Positions 5,066 through 6,881 of a stretch of 6,881 bases of DNA are shown here, one piece after another (positions within the stretch are counted from its first letter, which is position 1; the number at the start of each line of letters is the position of its first letter). Source of the stretch: Rhodoferax sp. (GTDB lineage: Bacteria; Pseudomonadota; Gammaproteobacteria; Burkholderiales; Burkholderiaceae_C); contig JAUXQA010000456.1 of NCBI GenBank assembly GCA_030683195.1, positions 1 to 6,881 of the forward strand. Reading direction: 5' to 3'. Made by a program: the position numbers and the translations under genes. A model generated the notes under the pieces. The model had not been told where the DNA came from, made no database searches, and worked only from the letters and a program-made list of their open reading frames with translations.

Positions 5066-6881
5066 ATGTCTGGTCACACTCCTCTACCTGCCACCCCGAT
5101 TGATTTGCCGCTGTTGCCTTTGCGTGACGTGGTCGTATTTCCTCACATGGTCATCCCGCTTTTTGTGGGACGACCCAAGAGCATCAAGGCACTCGAAGCG
5201 GCCATGGAATCCGAGCGACGCATCATGTTGGTCGCCCAAAAGGCCGCAGCCAAGGATGATCCCTTGGTGACCGATATGTTTGACGTTGGATGCGTTTCCA
5301 CGATTTTGCAGATGCTGAAGCTGCCCGACGGTACGGTCAAAGTCCTCGTTGAAGGCCAGCAGCGTGCGCGAGTCAACAAAATTGAAGAAGGCGAGTTGCA
5401 CTTTTCTGCCAACGTCACGCCCGTAGAAGCAGTTGCTGAGCCCGAGGTCAAGCCACGCGGAAAAGCCAGTGAGGTTGAGGCTCTGCGCCGCGCTGTGATG
5501 CAGCAGTTTGATCAATACGTCAAACTCAACAAGAAAATCCCGCCAGAGATCCTGACGTCGATTTCAAGTATTGATGATCCGGGCCGTATGGCCGACACAA
5601 TCGCAGCCCATTTACCGCTGAAGTTGGACAGCAAGCAGGCTGTGCTGGATTTATCGGGCGTCAAGGAGCGGTTGGAAAACTTGTTCGAACAGATCGAGCG
5701 AGAGGTTGACATCCTGAATGTGGACAAAAAAATCAGGGGACGCGTGAAGCGTCAAATGGAAAAAAATCAGCGCGATTTTTACCTCAATGAGCAAGTTAAG
5801 GCGATCCAGAAGGAACTGGGCGAGGGAGAAGATGGCGCAGATATCGATGAGATCGAGAAAAAGATCAAGTCCGCCAAGATGCCCAAAGACGCCCTTAAAA
5901 AGGCGGAAGCTGAACTCAAGAAGCTCAAGCTGATGTCGCCCATGTCTGCTGAGGCAACTGTGGTGCGCAACTACATCGATGTACTCATTGGTCTACCTTG
6001 GGCAGGTAAGACGAAGATCAAACACAACCTGGGTCACGCGGAGCAGGTGCTTAACGAAGATCATTATGGTCTCGATAAAGTCAAGGATCGCATTCTTGAG
6101 TATCTTGCGGTGCAACAACGTGTGGATAAGGTCAAAGCACCCATTCTGTGTCTGGTTGGACCACCTGGCGTGGGTAAAACCTCTTTGGGTCAGTCTATTG
6201 CTAAGGCAACGGGACGTAAATATGTGCGCATGGCACTAGGTGGTATGCGGGATGAGGCGGAAATTCGGGGTCATCGTCGCACCTACATTGGCGCAATGCC
6301 CGGCAAGGTTCTGCAGAGTCTCTCGAAGGTTGGTACGCGCAATCCCTTGTTTTTGCTGGATGAAATCGACAAGCTCGGCACAGATTTCCGTGGAGATCCG
6401 TCCAGCGCTTTGCTGGAAGTGCTTGACCCGGAGCAAAACCACAAATTTGGTGACCATTATGTTGAAGTTGACTTTGATTTGAGCGATGTCATGTTCGTCG
6501 CGACATCGAACTCGATGAACATACCGCCCGCCCTGCTTGATCGGATGGAGGTCATTCGACTGTCGGGTTATACCGAAGACGAAAAAGTCAATATTGCCCT
6601 CAAATATTTGTTGCCAAAGCAGCTGACGAATAACGGCGTCAAAGAAGCTGAATTACTGGTGACGGAGGAAGCGGTTCGCGACATCGTGCGTTATTACACG
6701 CGTGAAGCCGGTGTACGTTCCTTGGAGCGTGAGCTCTCTAAGATCTGCCGTAAGGTGGTCAAGGGATTGCAACTGAAGAAGATGGTGCCGCAGGTCAAAG
6801 TAGTGGGTGAAAACCTCAATGATTTTCTTGGGGTTCGCAAGTTTAATTACGGGCGGGCTGAACAGCAAAATCAGGTGGGCC
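5066..6881 (+). CDS. lon: Lon ATP-dependent protease, N-terminal and AAA+ domains (3' truncated)
   Basis: Lon is a homohexameric cytosolic protease that degrades misfolded and short-lived regulatory proteins; ATPase and serine-lysine peptidase lie in one chain. The frame is open from the ATG to the window edge, giving 605 complete codons of a family length near 780-810. The N-terminal substrate-binding domain begins LPLLPLRDVVVFPHMVIPLFVGR and is followed by a charged helical, coiled-coil-prone linker with YLNEQVKAIQKELG near 240. The AAA+ module has Walker A GPPGVGKT (365-372), Walker B FLLDEID (Asp432, Glu433), sensor-1 Asn482, arginine finger Arg493 and sensor-2 Arg551, each nine residues beyond the E. 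coli position. The window ends at YGRAEQQNQVG, just where the protease domain begins, so the catalytic Ser-Lys dyad is not visible. Its own terminator-isolated promoter candidate suggests separate transcription from clpPX. It is not a broken gene, only cut by the window. Confidence 0.98.
   Translation, partial: MSGHTPLPATPIDLPLLPLRDVVVFPHMVIPLFVGRPKSIKALEAAMESERRIMLVAQKAAAKDDPLVTDMFDVGCVSTILQMLKLPDGTVKVLVEGQQRARVNKIEEGELHFSANVTPVEAVAEPEVKPRGKASEVEALRRAVMQQFDQYVKLNKKIPPEILTSISSIDDPGRMADTIAAHLPLKLDSKQAVLDLSGVKERLENLFEQIEREVDILNVDKKIRGRVKRQMEKNQRDFYLNEQVKAIQKELGEGEDGADIDEIEKKIKSAKMPKDALKKAEAELKKLKLMSPMSAEATVVRNYIDVLIGLPWAGKTKIKHNLGHAEQVLNEDHYGLDKVKDRILEYLAVQQRVDKVKAPILCLVGPPGVGKTSLGQSIAKATGRKYVRMALGGMRDEAEIRGHRRTYIGAMPGKVLQSLSKVGTRNPLFLLDEIDKLGTDFRGDPSSALLEVLDPEQNHKFGDHYVEVDFDLSDVMFVATSNSMNIPPALLDRMEVIRLSGYTEDEKVNIALKYLLPKQLTNNGVKEAELLVTEEAVRDIVRYYTREAGVRSLERELSKICRKVVKGLQLKKMVPQVKVVGENLNDFLGVRKFNYGRAEQQNQVG

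Noticed and set aside
5062..5069. CCCCATGT at the lon start codon, resembling an RpoH -10.
   Set aside because: No -35-like sequence is present about 13 bases upstream, and initiation there would begin inside the lon coding region. It is a coincidence with the ATG.
1..6881. CRISPR arrays, insertion sequences, defence genes or a novel gene system.
   Set aside because: No spaced direct repeats, transposase-like proteins or unexplained long open frames were seen. Every gap between genes is under 130 bases and is accounted for by leader, terminator or promoter candidates.

Overview
This window comes from a betaproteobacterium, most likely Burkholderiales/Comamonadaceae (a Rhodoferax- or Polaromonas-like organism). 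The inference rests on the overall look of the proteins (for example trigger factor opening MAVTVETLEKLERKITL), a moderately high GC content, and the order tRNA-Leu(UAG) - tig - clpP - clpX - lon. The genus is a judgement from memory of these families, not a search result. All real genes lie on the + strand.

Layout: (1) Bases 1-1394 hold the C-terminal half of an RND-type inner-membrane efflux pump; its start lies upstream of the window. (2) Bases 1395-1453 are a short gap ending in seven T's. They are followed by a complete tRNA-Leu(UAG) with encoded CCA (1454-1540). (3) An 82-base leader containing a weak hairpin precedes tig (trigger factor, 1623-2933). (4) Bases 2934-3055 carry a small GC-rich hairpin, an intrinsic-terminator-like hairpin and a heat-shock (sigma-32) promoter candidate. 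(5) clpP (3056-3676) and clpX (3681-4946) form a tightly spaced operon with a 4-base gap. (6) Bases 4947-5065 carry a strong intrinsic terminator whose 3' arm contains the -35 element of a second sigma-32 promoter candidate. (7) lon (from 5066) runs off the right edge; its N-terminal and AAA+ domains are present and the protease domain is missing.

How the genes work together: trigger factor folds chains as they leave the ribosome. ClpX unfolds tagged or damaged proteins and feeds them to the ClpP serine protease. Lon is the second major ATP-dependent cytosolic protease. This is a classic protein quality-control cluster, and the two candidate heat-shock promoters fit co-induction of clpPX and lon under protein-folding stress. 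The RND pump and the tRNA have no evident functional link to the cluster.

I see no undescribed system here. The window is mostly conserved housekeeping sequence. The most interesting non-coding signal is the repeated superposition of an intrinsic terminator and a sigma-32-type promoter, before clpP and again before lon.
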